A DNA stretch of 12,598 nucleotides from MGIIa-L3 sp038150305 (GTDB taxonomy: Archaea > Thermoplasmatota > Poseidoniia > Poseidoniales > Poseidoniaceae). The stretch spans positions 1 to 12,598 of the forward strand of contig JAYOTG010000036.1 in the NCBI GenBank assembly GCA_038150305.1, given 5' to 3'. Made by a program: the position numbers and the translations under genes. Positions within the stretch are counted from its first letter, which is position 1, and each line of letters opens with the position of its first letter. Below are positions 6,327-12,598 of the stretch, piece after piece. The notes beneath the pieces are model-generated. The model was not told the DNA's origin, did not search any database, and worked only from the letters and a program-made list of their open reading frames with translations.

Positions 6327-7528
6327 ATGCCAATCGGTGACCCCGGCAACGAATCCTATCAGCATCTGCCTGGTCATCCGAGAGACAGGATTCACTTGGA
6401 TGCCAAGCCCAACGGTTACACCAAGCGGTTGTATGATCCCACAACACCCGCAACGAACACCTATGCCACTACTCGTGAAGGCGATTTTTCTGCCGACCTG
6501 AGCCGTTCCCGACTCGATTTGTTCTTGCGAAGTCCGCGTGATTTTTGGATGCGATACCACGGTTGGGAATCGCAGGTCAGCGGTGCCAGCTTTACCGTGA
6601 ACGACCGCATGGGCACGCTCGCAGAAGCGCACTTCGACGCCATCCGTGCAGGGACCTTCACAGGCACGAGCCCATTCTTGGATGGCACGGATTACGCCAC
6701 CTGCACACCGTTCGTTCACCCCACCAACCCTGATTTCATCAACGAATTTTGTGGGCGAAATGGTCAGTCGTGGTCATGGGCCAGGACCCATGGCGTGCTC
6801 TCCCTGCGCGCTAGCGATCCGCCCGCGGGGCTGAACGTCTGGGGTGAGCCTGTGGATGGGTTGGTCCTGGGCGGGGAGGGTGGGGGGCAGGCGGCCGGTG
6901 GGGGGGGTGATGGCGGAGTGGAAGCACCCGAGAGCTTAGTCGGACTGGNNNNNNNNNNGCCAGGACCCATGGCGTGCTCTACCAGCGCCCTAGCGATCCG
7001 CACGCCATGCTGAACGTCTACGGTGAGCCTGACGATCTGTTGGTCATGGAAGCCGAGGATGGCGGCCATCCATACATTGTGGTGGTTGATTTCAAGACAG
7101 GTTCGTCGGGGAATCCAAAGTACGACAAGTGGTTCGAAACCAATTACCACGCGGCGTATCGGGTTCAACTCGAATTCTATGCTTGGCTTTTGGAGCAAAT
7201 CATTGCCCGGGACAACCTTCCGTATCGGGTCTACCCTCGTGGCGTTCACATCCACATGAACATCGGTCGTACGGAGGCACGCCTGTTCCAGACCTCAACC
7301 GACACCCAAGTGAGTTTCACACACGAATTGATGGACGTGGAGCTTGATTGGTCGTGGATGAATCCAACCCTCGAGTTGGCGTTGGAATGCATCCTGATGA
7401 CAAGCCCGCCTCCGGTCCAAATGCTCCCGATGCGACGAGCGGGTTTCGCTCCAAAGATGCACGACAACTGGTCTTTTGCAGAGCGTTACCAGTGGTTGAT
7501 GGCCAACCACCCAGGCTCCTGGCCCTGA
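6327..7528 (+). CDS. PD-(D/E)XK (RecB/Cas4-like) nuclease, interrupted by an assembly artefact
   Basis: The gene reads as two frames (6327 to the gap, and 6974-7528), but these join cleanly if the 179 bases 6795-6973 are removed, giving one 340-residue protein. In that joined numbering the N-terminus has the classic LSRSRLDLFLRSPRDFWMRY helix (58-77) and a GTLAEAHFDAI segment (96-106; a helix His is common in this fold). The catalytic core follows as GEPDD (173-177) and VVDFKTG (193-199; D195 and K197 as the D-x-K pair), then QLEFYAWLLE (221-230) and DWSWMNPTLE near the end. This is the layout of PD-(D/E)XK family nucleases that cut single- or double-stranded DNA with magnesium. Many relatives have CPRCF where this protein has SPRDF, so an iron-sulfur site like that of Cas4 is not expected. 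The start is fixed by GGAGTGA six bases upstream of ATG 6327. The HNH gene follows after 19 bases. Confidence 0.75.
6780..6948 (+). repeat. degraded duplicate of 6959 onward (assembly artefact)
   Basis: From 6780 the sequence repeats what begins at 6959, offset by 179 bases and with no indels for about 100 bases. The first 22 bases are identical. After that, mismatches accumulate and nearly all convert A, T or C to G or C, ending in long G runs near 6881-6907. The second copy begins exactly at the first base after the Ns. This is the pattern of a contig ending in declining-quality read sequence, not of a biological duplication. Confidence 0.85.
6949..6958. other. assembly gap (10 N), probably false
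   Basis: These ten N separate a contig with a degraded end from a contig that begins with the same sequence. The true distance is negative: the contigs overlap, so no sequence is missing here. Confidence 0.85.
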
Positions 7529-7547
7529 TCGGGCACAGATCTTCATC

Positions 7548-7799
7548 ATGACCAACACGGTCAGGAGCACCCATTCGCGTCACATCCCGCAGGACGTCAA
7601 GATCCGCGTGAGCCTACGTGACCGTGGCATGTGCCGCCACGTCGGATGTTTCAGGACAACGAACCTGCACTTCGACCACGTCATCGCGTATTCGAAAGGC
7701 GGGCCGAGCGATCAGGACTGGAACATTCAGTTGCTCTGTGACCAGCACAACTGGAGGAAGGGGAGGTCATGGCCCAATGCGCCATACAAAGCCACATAG
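7548..7799 (+). CDS. HNH endonuclease
   Basis: This 83-residue protein is a compact HNH nuclease. A basic helix (HIPQDVKIRVSLRDRGMC) leads into a zinc-binding C29-x4-C34, then the H-strand FDHVIAYSKGG (D43, H44 of the DH pair; H44 the expected catalytic base), N59 in DWNIQLLC, and C64 with H67-N68 in CDQHN, followed by K71. The four-Cys/His frame and all expected catalytic positions are present, so the enzyme should be active as a metal-dependent DNA-nicking or cleaving domain. It is a stand-alone domain without an obvious DNA-specificity module. It lies 19 bases after the PD-(D/E)XK nuclease gene and is the last member of the cluster. No strong ribosome binding site precedes it, so it may depend on translation of the upstream gene. 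Confidence 0.85.
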   Translation: MTNTVRSTHSRHIPQDVKIRVSLRDRGMCRHVGCFRTTNLHFDHVIAYSKGGPSDQDWNIQLLCDQHNWRKGRSWPNAPYKAT

Positions 7800-7852
7800 A
7801 ACCTACCAGTTGTTTGGGAAAACTTTGTTCAACCAACGACCAACCAACCGCC

Positions 7853-7924
7853 ATGACTCTGCCGGGACAAACCCCAATCAAAGCCCTCATGGTTGTTTTG
7901 TTGCTGCTCAATGCTGCCCAAGCG
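7853..7924 (+). other. signal peptide of the surface protein
   Basis: The 24 residues comprise a short polar start with one Lys, a hydrophobic core LMVVLLLL, and an AQA cleavage motif before MVSE. They fit a Sec signal and mark ATG 7853 as the functional start. Confidence 0.75.
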
Positions 7925-10900
7925 ATGGTGTCAGAAACCATCATCTTGGAGGGTGCGATTGAGCCGTCATCATCAACAGGAACGGGAACTTCGGTCGAAG
8001 TCGGATTGTATGCCCCCACGAACCCTCTTCTGCAAATTGATGCTCCGAAGCATGGGACCGGTCACACTTGTTTCGTTGAGTCCTCAAGTGGCGTTCATTG
8101 CTTCGGAGACAATCAATACGGTCAGTTGGGCGATGGAACCACGAGCGACCGAAAGAGTCCAACCCCCGTGGTCGGCCTCAGCAGTGGCGTGAGCAAAGTC
8201 GCCACCGGGGCTTCACACACGTGTGCGCTCTTGAACAACGGATCCGTCAAATGTTGGGGATATGGCCAGTACGGGAACCTTGGTAATGGAGATACCGAAG
8301 GCAGCAGTTACCCGGTGTTCACCTCGACGTTTGGGTCTGGAAGGACCTCCGTGAATATTGCTGCAGGCGATTCTCACACCTGCGTCATCCTCGACGATGG
8401 TAGCGTGAAATGCTGGGGCGACGGTGGAAGTGGGAGATTAGGAGATGGGGGCACAAACAGAAAATCGAGCCCTACTGCAACCTACTCGCTGGGTGCAGGG
8501 CGAACAGCCGTTTCGCTCTCCCTCGGGGGAGGCCACTCTTGTGCCCTCCTGGACGACGGTTCCATCAAGTGTTGGGGCATGAATTCATACGGACAAATCG
8601 GTACCGGCTCCACCACAAACTCCTACACCTCTCCCACAGCAGTTTCTGCGTTTTCCAACAGCCGCACGGCTGTGCAGTTGAGCGCTGGATGGATGCACAC
8701 GTGCGCGATCCTGAACGATGGAAACGTGTCGTGTTGGGGGTTTAACGATCAGGGCCAGCTTGGGAACAACGGAACCTCGAACTCACGCTCGCCCACCTAT
8801 GTCGTCACGGAAGGCGTCGCTGGGACCTTCCAATCCTTATCTGCTGGATACAAAACGACTTGCGGCAAGATTGGAAGTTCGGAAGCCGTATGTTGGGGAT
8901 GGAATGGCGTGGGCCAAGTTGGTGATGGGACCAAAACAAATCGATTGACCCCGACGCTTGTCTCAAACCTCACAGAAGGAGACGTGTTGGTGAACCTCAC
9001 GGCTTCTCGATACCACACTTGTGCATCATTTACCGACGGTTCATTGCGCTGTTGGGGCGACAACAGCGATACAAGGCTTGGCGTCGACTACTCCCTTGCG
9101 CAGGAATTGCTCCAACCCTCTGGGACGCCTGTCGGAGCGGTTGATGCCAGTTCTGTGACGGAAATTGTTGAAGGGCAAGAGATGACCATCCTCCTGCGAC
9201 TGCATGGCTTTGAGCCAAGCAGCACGAACGTTTCGATTGATGTCCCTCCGGGGATGACGGTGAACACGACAAATTGGACCATTTCAGGAACCCCCTCGTT
9301 CACGTTGGTGGACACATGGAACGTTACGTTGAACACATCAGGGAATCTCGCGGTCGTACCGTACAACCTGGAGATTCTACGGGACACGGATGGCGATGGC
9401 ACCGCGAACAAATACGATTCCGACGATGACGGCGATCTGGTTGCGGATGATGCCGATTCGTGTCAGATCGAATGGGGGAACTCGACGATTGATCGTGAGG
9501 GATGTCCTGATGCAGATGGTGATGGCGTCTCAGACCTTGGCGATGATTTTCCTCGAGAAAAGACCCAGCAGTACGACTCAGATCAAGATGGATTCGGAGA
9601 CAACTTGACTGGAACTCGCGGTGATGATTGCCCGAGTCAATACGGCGAATCCCGTCGCGGAGGGGTCTGGGGCTGTCCTGACTCTGATTACGACGGTTGG
9701 GACGATGGCAACGATTCCTTCCCCCAACAATCGAGCCAATGGAACGACAGCGATGGCGATGGCTTCGGAGACGAATACACTGGTTTCGAAGGCGACGCAT
9801 GTCCAACCACCTCTGGGAATTCCACAAACGACAGATTTGGCTGCGTGGATTCCGACGGTGACGGGTATTCTGATTCAGGCGATGATCTCCCGAACAATCC
9901 GACACAACACAGCGATCGAGACGGCGATGGATACGGCGACAACCAATCCAAGAACGCCACGAAGGTCGACAAATTCCCCTCAGACGGGACGCAGTGGTTC
10001 GATCAAGACGGTGACGGTTACGGCGACAACCCAAACGGGACGAACGGTGATGCCTTCCCGAACGACAACACTCGATGGTCAGACCGTGACAAGGACGGCT
10101 ACTCCGACCAGGGCGATGACGCCTTCATGAACGACGTCACCCAATGGAACGACACCGATGGCGACGGCTATGGTGACAATCAAAACGGAAGCAACGCGGA
10201 CCTCTTCCCCAACGACTCAAGCGAATGGTTCGATTCAGACGGCGATGGTGTTGGAGACAACGCTGACGAGTTCAAATTCGATGGTAGCCAGTCCGCTGAC
10301 GCGGACAACGACGGCTACGGCGACAACCCGAACGGCACCAACGGTGATCAGTTCCTAAACGACGGGCTCCGCTGGTCGGACCGTGACGGAGACGGGTACA
10401 GCGACCAAGAGGGCGATGATGAATTCATCAACGATCCGTCCCAGTGGAACGACACCGACGGTGACGGTTACGGAGACAATGCGAACGGCAACAACCCTGA
10501 CGCATTTGTGAATGACGCTTCTGAATGGAAAGACACCGATGGAGACGGTGTCGGCAACAACGGAGATTGGGCGCCGAGCGACGGCACCCAGTGGGCCGAC
10601 GCCGACAGCGATGGATTCGGGGACAACCCGAACGGCACCAACGGCGATCAATTCCTGAACGACACCCTGCGTTGGTCTGACACGGACGGTGATGGCTTCT
10701 CCGATCAGGAGAACGACGATGCCTTCCCGTTGGACCCGTCTCAGTGGTCCGACCAGGACGGAGATGGATTCGGTGACAATCCAAACGGGACCAGGGCGGA
10801 TGCGTTCCCAGCAGACGCTTCAGAATGGAGCGACGTTGACGGCGATGGCGTCGGCGACAACAGCGACGCTTTCCCCTTCGACGGCAGCCAAAGTACCGAC

Positions 10901-12571
10901 CGTGACGGTGACGGCTACGGCGACAATCCCGACGGCCTCAACGCAGATGCCTTCCCAGACGACCCCACGCGCTACCGTGATTTCGACGGTGATGGTGTGG
11001 CCGACGAGGACGACCTGTTCCCGAACGATGCCAGCCAGGTGGCCGACACGGACGGTGACGGCTTTGGCGATGCCGCAAACGGCACCCGTCCTGATGCCTT
11101 CCCGAACGATCCGACCGAATGGAACGACCTTGACGGCGACGGCGTCGGCGACAACAGCGATGCCTTTGTGCAGGACGGTACCCAGTGGAACGACTCCGAC
11201 GGTGACGGCTACGGTGACAACCTCAACGGCAACAACGGCGATGCCTTCCCAAACAACCCGCTTCGGTGGAGCGATGCCGACGGTGACGGCGTCGCCGATG
11301 AGGACGACGCTTTCCCGAACGAACCCACCCAGAGCGAGGACAGCGACGGGGACGGCTACGGTGATGCGCCGGATGGCGCCAAGGCGGACCGCTTTCCCGA
11401 CGACGCATCCGAATGGTTGGACACCGACAATGACGGTGTTGGAGACAACAGCGATCGCTTCCGCTTCGATCCGACGCAAACCACGGACCGTGACGGCGAC
11501 GGCTACGGCGACAACGCCACGGGAACCAACGGTGACGCCTTCCCAGACGAAGCGACGCAGTGGAGCGACATCGACGGTGACGGATTGGGGGACAACCTGC
11601 TTGGCCTCAACCCCGACGCCTTCCCCAACGACGCCACCCAGTGGAGTGACACCGACGGTGACGGGTACGGTGACAACCTCAACGGACGCAACGCCGACCT
11701 GTTCCCAGACAACCCGACGCAGCACGCCGATGCTGACGGTGACGGGCTTGGCGACAACCAGTCCGGAACCGATGCCGATCCATCGCTCAATGACTTCGAC
11801 AACGACGGCTACACCGACGACGAGGACACCCTGCCCAAACTGGCCTCACCTGGCGACAAGGACAACGACGGTGTGCCCGACGAGGAGGACGCCTTCCCAG
11901 ACGACTTCCGTGAGTCCAAGGACAGCGATGGAGACGGTGAAGGCGACAACGCAGACTCGGACGACGACAACGACGGATGGAGCGACGTGGACGAGGTTCG
12001 CGTGGGCATGGACCCCTACAACAGCGCCTCACAACCGGTCGAGGGCTTCGAGATCCTTGTGCCAGGCACGCAGGTCAGCCTCGGTGCTTGGGACATCATT
12101 GGCATCTTCACCGGTGTGCCGTTGGCCTTGTGGGTCAGCGTAGGACTGATGACCCGCACCAACCGGGGCCGTCGCTTTGAGGCGGATCTCAACGATGCTA
12201 CGTCCTTGCAGGACCTCAACCGCATCGCAGCAGGCTACGAATCTGCGCTGATGTGGAAGATGCTCGGTCCGCACCAAGGGCTTCGCCTCGAGCGCATCCG
12301 CACGGAGCTTGAGCGCGACAAGTTCGCTGCCGAGATGAAGGCCCTGCCGGAGATCAAGGAGGACGTGTCACCCCCATCCGAACCGCCGGCCGCACCGCCA
12401 ACGGATGTGGCTCCTAGCGCGGATGCTGGTGCCAGTTCCGAGGCGCCAGGCCCTTCAACCAAGGCTCAGAAGACCGACGAAAAGGGGTACGAGTGGTACA
12501 CGACAGAGGACGGGACGAACTACTACCGCCTGACCAATAGTGGCGCCGTTTGGCAACGCTTCGACAGTTGA
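7853..12571 (+). CDS. giant surface protein: RCC1-like propeller, Ig-like domain, TSP3 calcium-binding stalk, membrane anchor
   Basis: This 1572-residue protein begins with a signal peptide (residues 1-24, KALMVVLLLLNAAQA, likely cleaved after AQA), which is why I use ATG 7853 rather than the in-frame ATG 7769 overlapping the HNH gene. Seven RCC1-like blades follow (about 62-414), then a putative Ig-like domain (about 426-510), about 35 Asp-rich TSP3-type units (about 511-1388), one transmembrane helix (1410-1433) followed by positive residues (RTNRGRR), and a cytoplasmic tail with a Pro/Ala-rich linker and a WW-like end (1545-1570). The likely picture is a ligand-binding head held away from the cell by a calcium-stiffened stalk. 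Asn-Gly-Thr and related sequons recur along the stalk and could be glycosylated. Similar architectures are known from marine Group II archaea. No clear TATA box or ribosome binding site precedes the start. Ligand and function are unknown. Confidence 0.85.
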   Translation: MTLPGQTPIKALMVVLLLLNAAQAMVSETIILEGAIEPSSSTGTGTSVEVGLYAPTNPLLQIDAPKHGTGHTCFVESSSGVHCFGDNQYGQLGDGTTSDRKSPTPVVGLSSGVSKVATGASHTCALLNNGSVKCWGYGQYGNLGNGDTEGSSYPVFTSTFGSGRTSVNIAAGDSHTCVILDDGSVKCWGDGGSGRLGDGGTNRKSSPTATYSLGAGRTAVSLSLGGGHSCALLDDGSIKCWGMNSYGQIGTGSTTNSYTSPTAVSAFSNSRTAVQLSAGWMHTCAILNDGNVSCWGFNDQGQLGNNGTSNSRSPTYVVTEGVAGTFQSLSAGYKTTCGKIGSSEAVCWGWNGVGQVGDGTKTNRLTPTLVSNLTEGDVLVNLTASRYHTCASFTDGSLRCWGDNSDTRLGVDYSLAQELLQPSGTPVGAVDASSVTEIVEGQEMTILLRLHGFEPSSTNVSIDVPPGMTVNTTNWTISGTPSFTLVDTWNVTLNTSGNLAVVPYNLEILRDTDGDGTANKYDSDDDGDLVADDADSCQIEWGNSTIDREGCPDADGDGVSDLGDDFPREKTQQYDSDQDGFGDNLTGTRGDDCPSQYGESRRGGVWGCPDSDYDGWDDGNDSFPQQSSQWNDSDGDGFGDEYTGFEGDACPTTSGNSTNDRFGCVDSDGDGYSDSGDDLPNNPTQHSDRDGDGYGDNQSKNATKVDKFPSDGTQWFDQDGDGYGDNPNGTNGDAFPNDNTRWSDRDKDGYSDQGDDAFMNDVTQWNDTDGDGYGDNQNGSNADLFPNDSSEWFDSDGDGVGDNADEFKFDGSQSADADNDGYGDNPNGTNGDQFLNDGLRWSDRDGDGYSDQEGDDEFINDPSQWNDTDGDGYGDNANGNNPDAFVNDASEWKDTDGDGVGNNGDWAPSDGTQWADADSDGFGDNPNGTNGDQFLNDTLRWSDTDGDGFSDQENDDAFPLDPSQWSDQDGDGFGDNPNGTRADAFPADASEWSDVDGDGVGDNSDAFPFDGSQSTDRDGDGYGDNPDGLNADAFPDDPTRYRDFDGDGVADEDDLFPNDASQVADTDGDGFGDAANGTRPDAFPNDPTEWNDLDGDGVGDNSDAFVQDGTQWNDSDGDGYGDNLNGNNGDAFPNNPLRWSDADGDGVADEDDAFPNEPTQSEDSDGDGYGDAPDGAKADRFPDDASEWLDTDNDGVGDNSDRFRFDPTQTTDRDGDGYGDNATGTNGDAFPDEATQWSDIDGDGLGDNLLGLNPDAFPNDATQWSDTDGDGYGDNLNGRNADLFPDNPTQHADADGDGLGDNQSGTDADPSLNDFDNDGYTDDEDTLPKLASPGDKDNDGVPDEEDAFPDDFRESKDSDGDGEGDNADSDDDNDGWSDVDEVRVGMDPYNSASQPVEGFEILVPGTQVSLGAWDIIGIFTGVPLALWVSVGLMTRTNRGRRFEADLNDATSLQDLNRIAAGYESALMWKMLGPHQGLRLERIRTELERDKFAAEMKALPEIKEDVSPPSEPPAAPPTDVAPSADAGASSEAPGPSTKAQKTDEKGYEWYTTEDGTNYYRLTNSGAVWQRFDS
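8036..9095 (+). repeat. seven RCC1-like beta-propeller repeats
   Basis: Seven blades each carry the core H-T-C-x(8-10)-C-W-G-x(5)-G-x-L-G. The last blade is marked by CASFTDGSLRCWGD and the sixth is the most divergent (TTCGKIGSSEAVCWGW). Seven blades is the number that closes an RCC1-type propeller. Unlike nuclear RCC1, every blade has a pair of Cys about ten residues apart, which suits disulfides in an extracellular protein. Such propellers usually bind protein or glycan ligands on one face. Confidence 0.85.
9128..9382 (+). other. putative Ig-like domain between head and stalk
   Basis: The segment holds VPPGMTVNTTNWTISGTP, the typical core of cadherin-like/putative Ig (He_PIG-type) domains (P-x-G-x-x-x-x-x-x-x-x-I-x-G-T-P), followed by TWNVTLNTSGN and VVPYNLEI strands. 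It contains several N-x-S/T sequons. It probably acts as a rigid spacer joining the propeller to the calcium-binding stalk. Confidence 0.65.
9383..12016 (+). repeat. about 35 TSP3-type Asp-rich calcium-binding units
   Basis: By hand I count about 35 copies of D-x-D-x-D-G-[YFV]-[GS]-D followed by a variable loop and an F-P-[ND]-[DE]-x-[TS]-[QE]-W linker. Units come in a long form of about 27 residues (loop NPNGTNGDAFP) and a short form of about 22 (loop NSDAFP or EDDAFP), which alternate over much of the central stalk. The first units also carry three Cys pairs (between about 9461 and 9850). TSP3 units wrap calcium ions and form a stiff rod. At the DNA level the copies are degenerate, with no identical spacers. 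Confidence 0.85.
12080..12151 (+). other. transmembrane anchor of the surface protein
   Basis: The 24 hydrophobic residues (LGAWDIIGIFTGVPLALWVS then VGLM) sit directly after the stalk and are followed by RTNRGRR, so the tail is predicted to be cytoplasmic by the positive-inside rule. The Asp and Pro within the helix are slightly unusual for a simple anchor. Confidence 0.75.
12485..12562 (+). other. WW-like C-terminal motif
   Basis: The end of the protein reads GYEWYTTEDGTNYYR, a short turn, then SGAVWQRF. Two Trp bracket a dG-x-YY-x core as in WW domains, but only 18 residues separate them instead of about 20-23, and the closing Pro is absent. It sits after a Pro/Ala-rich linker on the cytoplasmic side and may be a small binding module. 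Confidence 0.45.
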
Positions 12572-12598
12572 CAGAGCAGCACGCTCAGATTTGGTTCT
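12572..12598. other. short non-coding end of window
   Basis: These are 27 bases after the stop of the surface protein gene. No T-run, hairpin or new start is visible. Confidence 0.4.

Noticed and set aside
6795..6948. A Gly-rich C-terminal tail and a real tandem duplication within the nuclease gene
   Set aside because: The copy decays toward G/C with no indels and ends at an N gap. This is sequencing and scaffolding error rather than biology.
6327..7528. Assignment of the nuclease as CRISPR-associated Cas4
   Set aside because: No cas1, cas2 or array is nearby, and the Cas4-type cysteines are absent.
4027..7799. A restriction-modification system
   Set aside because: Two nucleases are present, but no protein shows methyltransferase motifs (such as NPPY/DPPY or a FxGxG fold signature).
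7769..7852. An upstream in-frame ATG (7769) as start of the surface protein
   Set aside because: It would overlap the HNH gene and place 28 polar residues before a well-formed signal peptide that begins at ATG 7853.
9383..12016. Periodic DNA repeats that could suggest a CRISPR array or satellite
   Set aside because: The copies are degenerate, keep one open frame, have no unique spacers between identical repeats, and spell TSP3 calcium-binding motifs.
9383..12016. EF-hand proteins as an explanation for the DxDGDG motifs
   Set aside because: EF-hands need flanking helices and a loop of 12 residues ending in Glu. Here the motifs are packed every 22-28 residues with F-P and Q-W linkers, as in TSP3 units.
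10689..12143. A long forward frame (484 residues) and minus-strand frames over the stalk
   Set aside because: They are Thr/Pro/Arg- or Val-rich readings of the repeated GAC-GGN codons in other frames and arise automatically from the TSP3 repeat.

Overview
The window looks like archaeal genomic DNA, most likely a marine Group II euryarchaeote (Candidatus Poseidoniales) or a close relative. This is an inference. It rests on the large secreted protein with a beta-propeller head, an Ig-like domain, a long Asp-rich TSP3 calcium-binding stalk and a C-terminal membrane anchor; on a TTTATATA box placed correctly for an archaeal promoter; and on strong GGAGGTGA-type ribosome binding sites. The two runs of exactly ten N show a scaffold assembled from short reads. 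No rRNA, tRNA, CRISPR array or insertion sequence was seen.

Region 1 (1-3040) is dense, GC-rich and ordinary-looking. It holds the 3' end of an unknown gene, a convergent YdjM/DUF457-type membrane metal-dependent hydrolase, then a rightward set: an unknown helical protein translationally coupled to an SPFH/band-7 protein with a long coiled coil, and a small NTF2/SnoaL-like protein.

Region 2 (3041-3923) is looser. It has a small gene crossing the first assembly gap, a 128-residue unknown protein, and a leftward 70-residue zinc-ribbon protein resembling the autoantigen-p27 family. Two back-to-back archaeal promoters appear to lie in the AT-rich gap at 3924-4026.

Region 3 (4027-7799) is a compact, probably single-promoter, five-gene cluster with lower third-position GC: a DUF3841-like protein, a tandemly duplicated double zinc ribbon, a Cys/His-rich protein, a PD-(D/E)XK (RecB/Cas4-like) nuclease and an HNH endonuclease. 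No standard defence or mobile system that I know has this gene set, and it is the best candidate here for an undescribed system. The nuclease gene looks broken only because a degraded read end was scaffolded next to the true sequence. Removing 179 bases restores a 340-residue frame.

Region 4 (7853-12571) is one 1572-residue surface protein: signal peptide, seven RCC1-like blades each with a Cys pair, a putative Ig-like domain, about 35 TSP3-type calcium-binding units, one transmembrane helix, and a cytoplasmic tail ending in a WW-like motif. Codon usage shifts inside this gene. The head and first stalk units resemble the accessory cluster upstream, while the distal stalk and tail have much higher third-position GC. 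This suggests that the head was exchanged together with, or next to, the accessory cluster.
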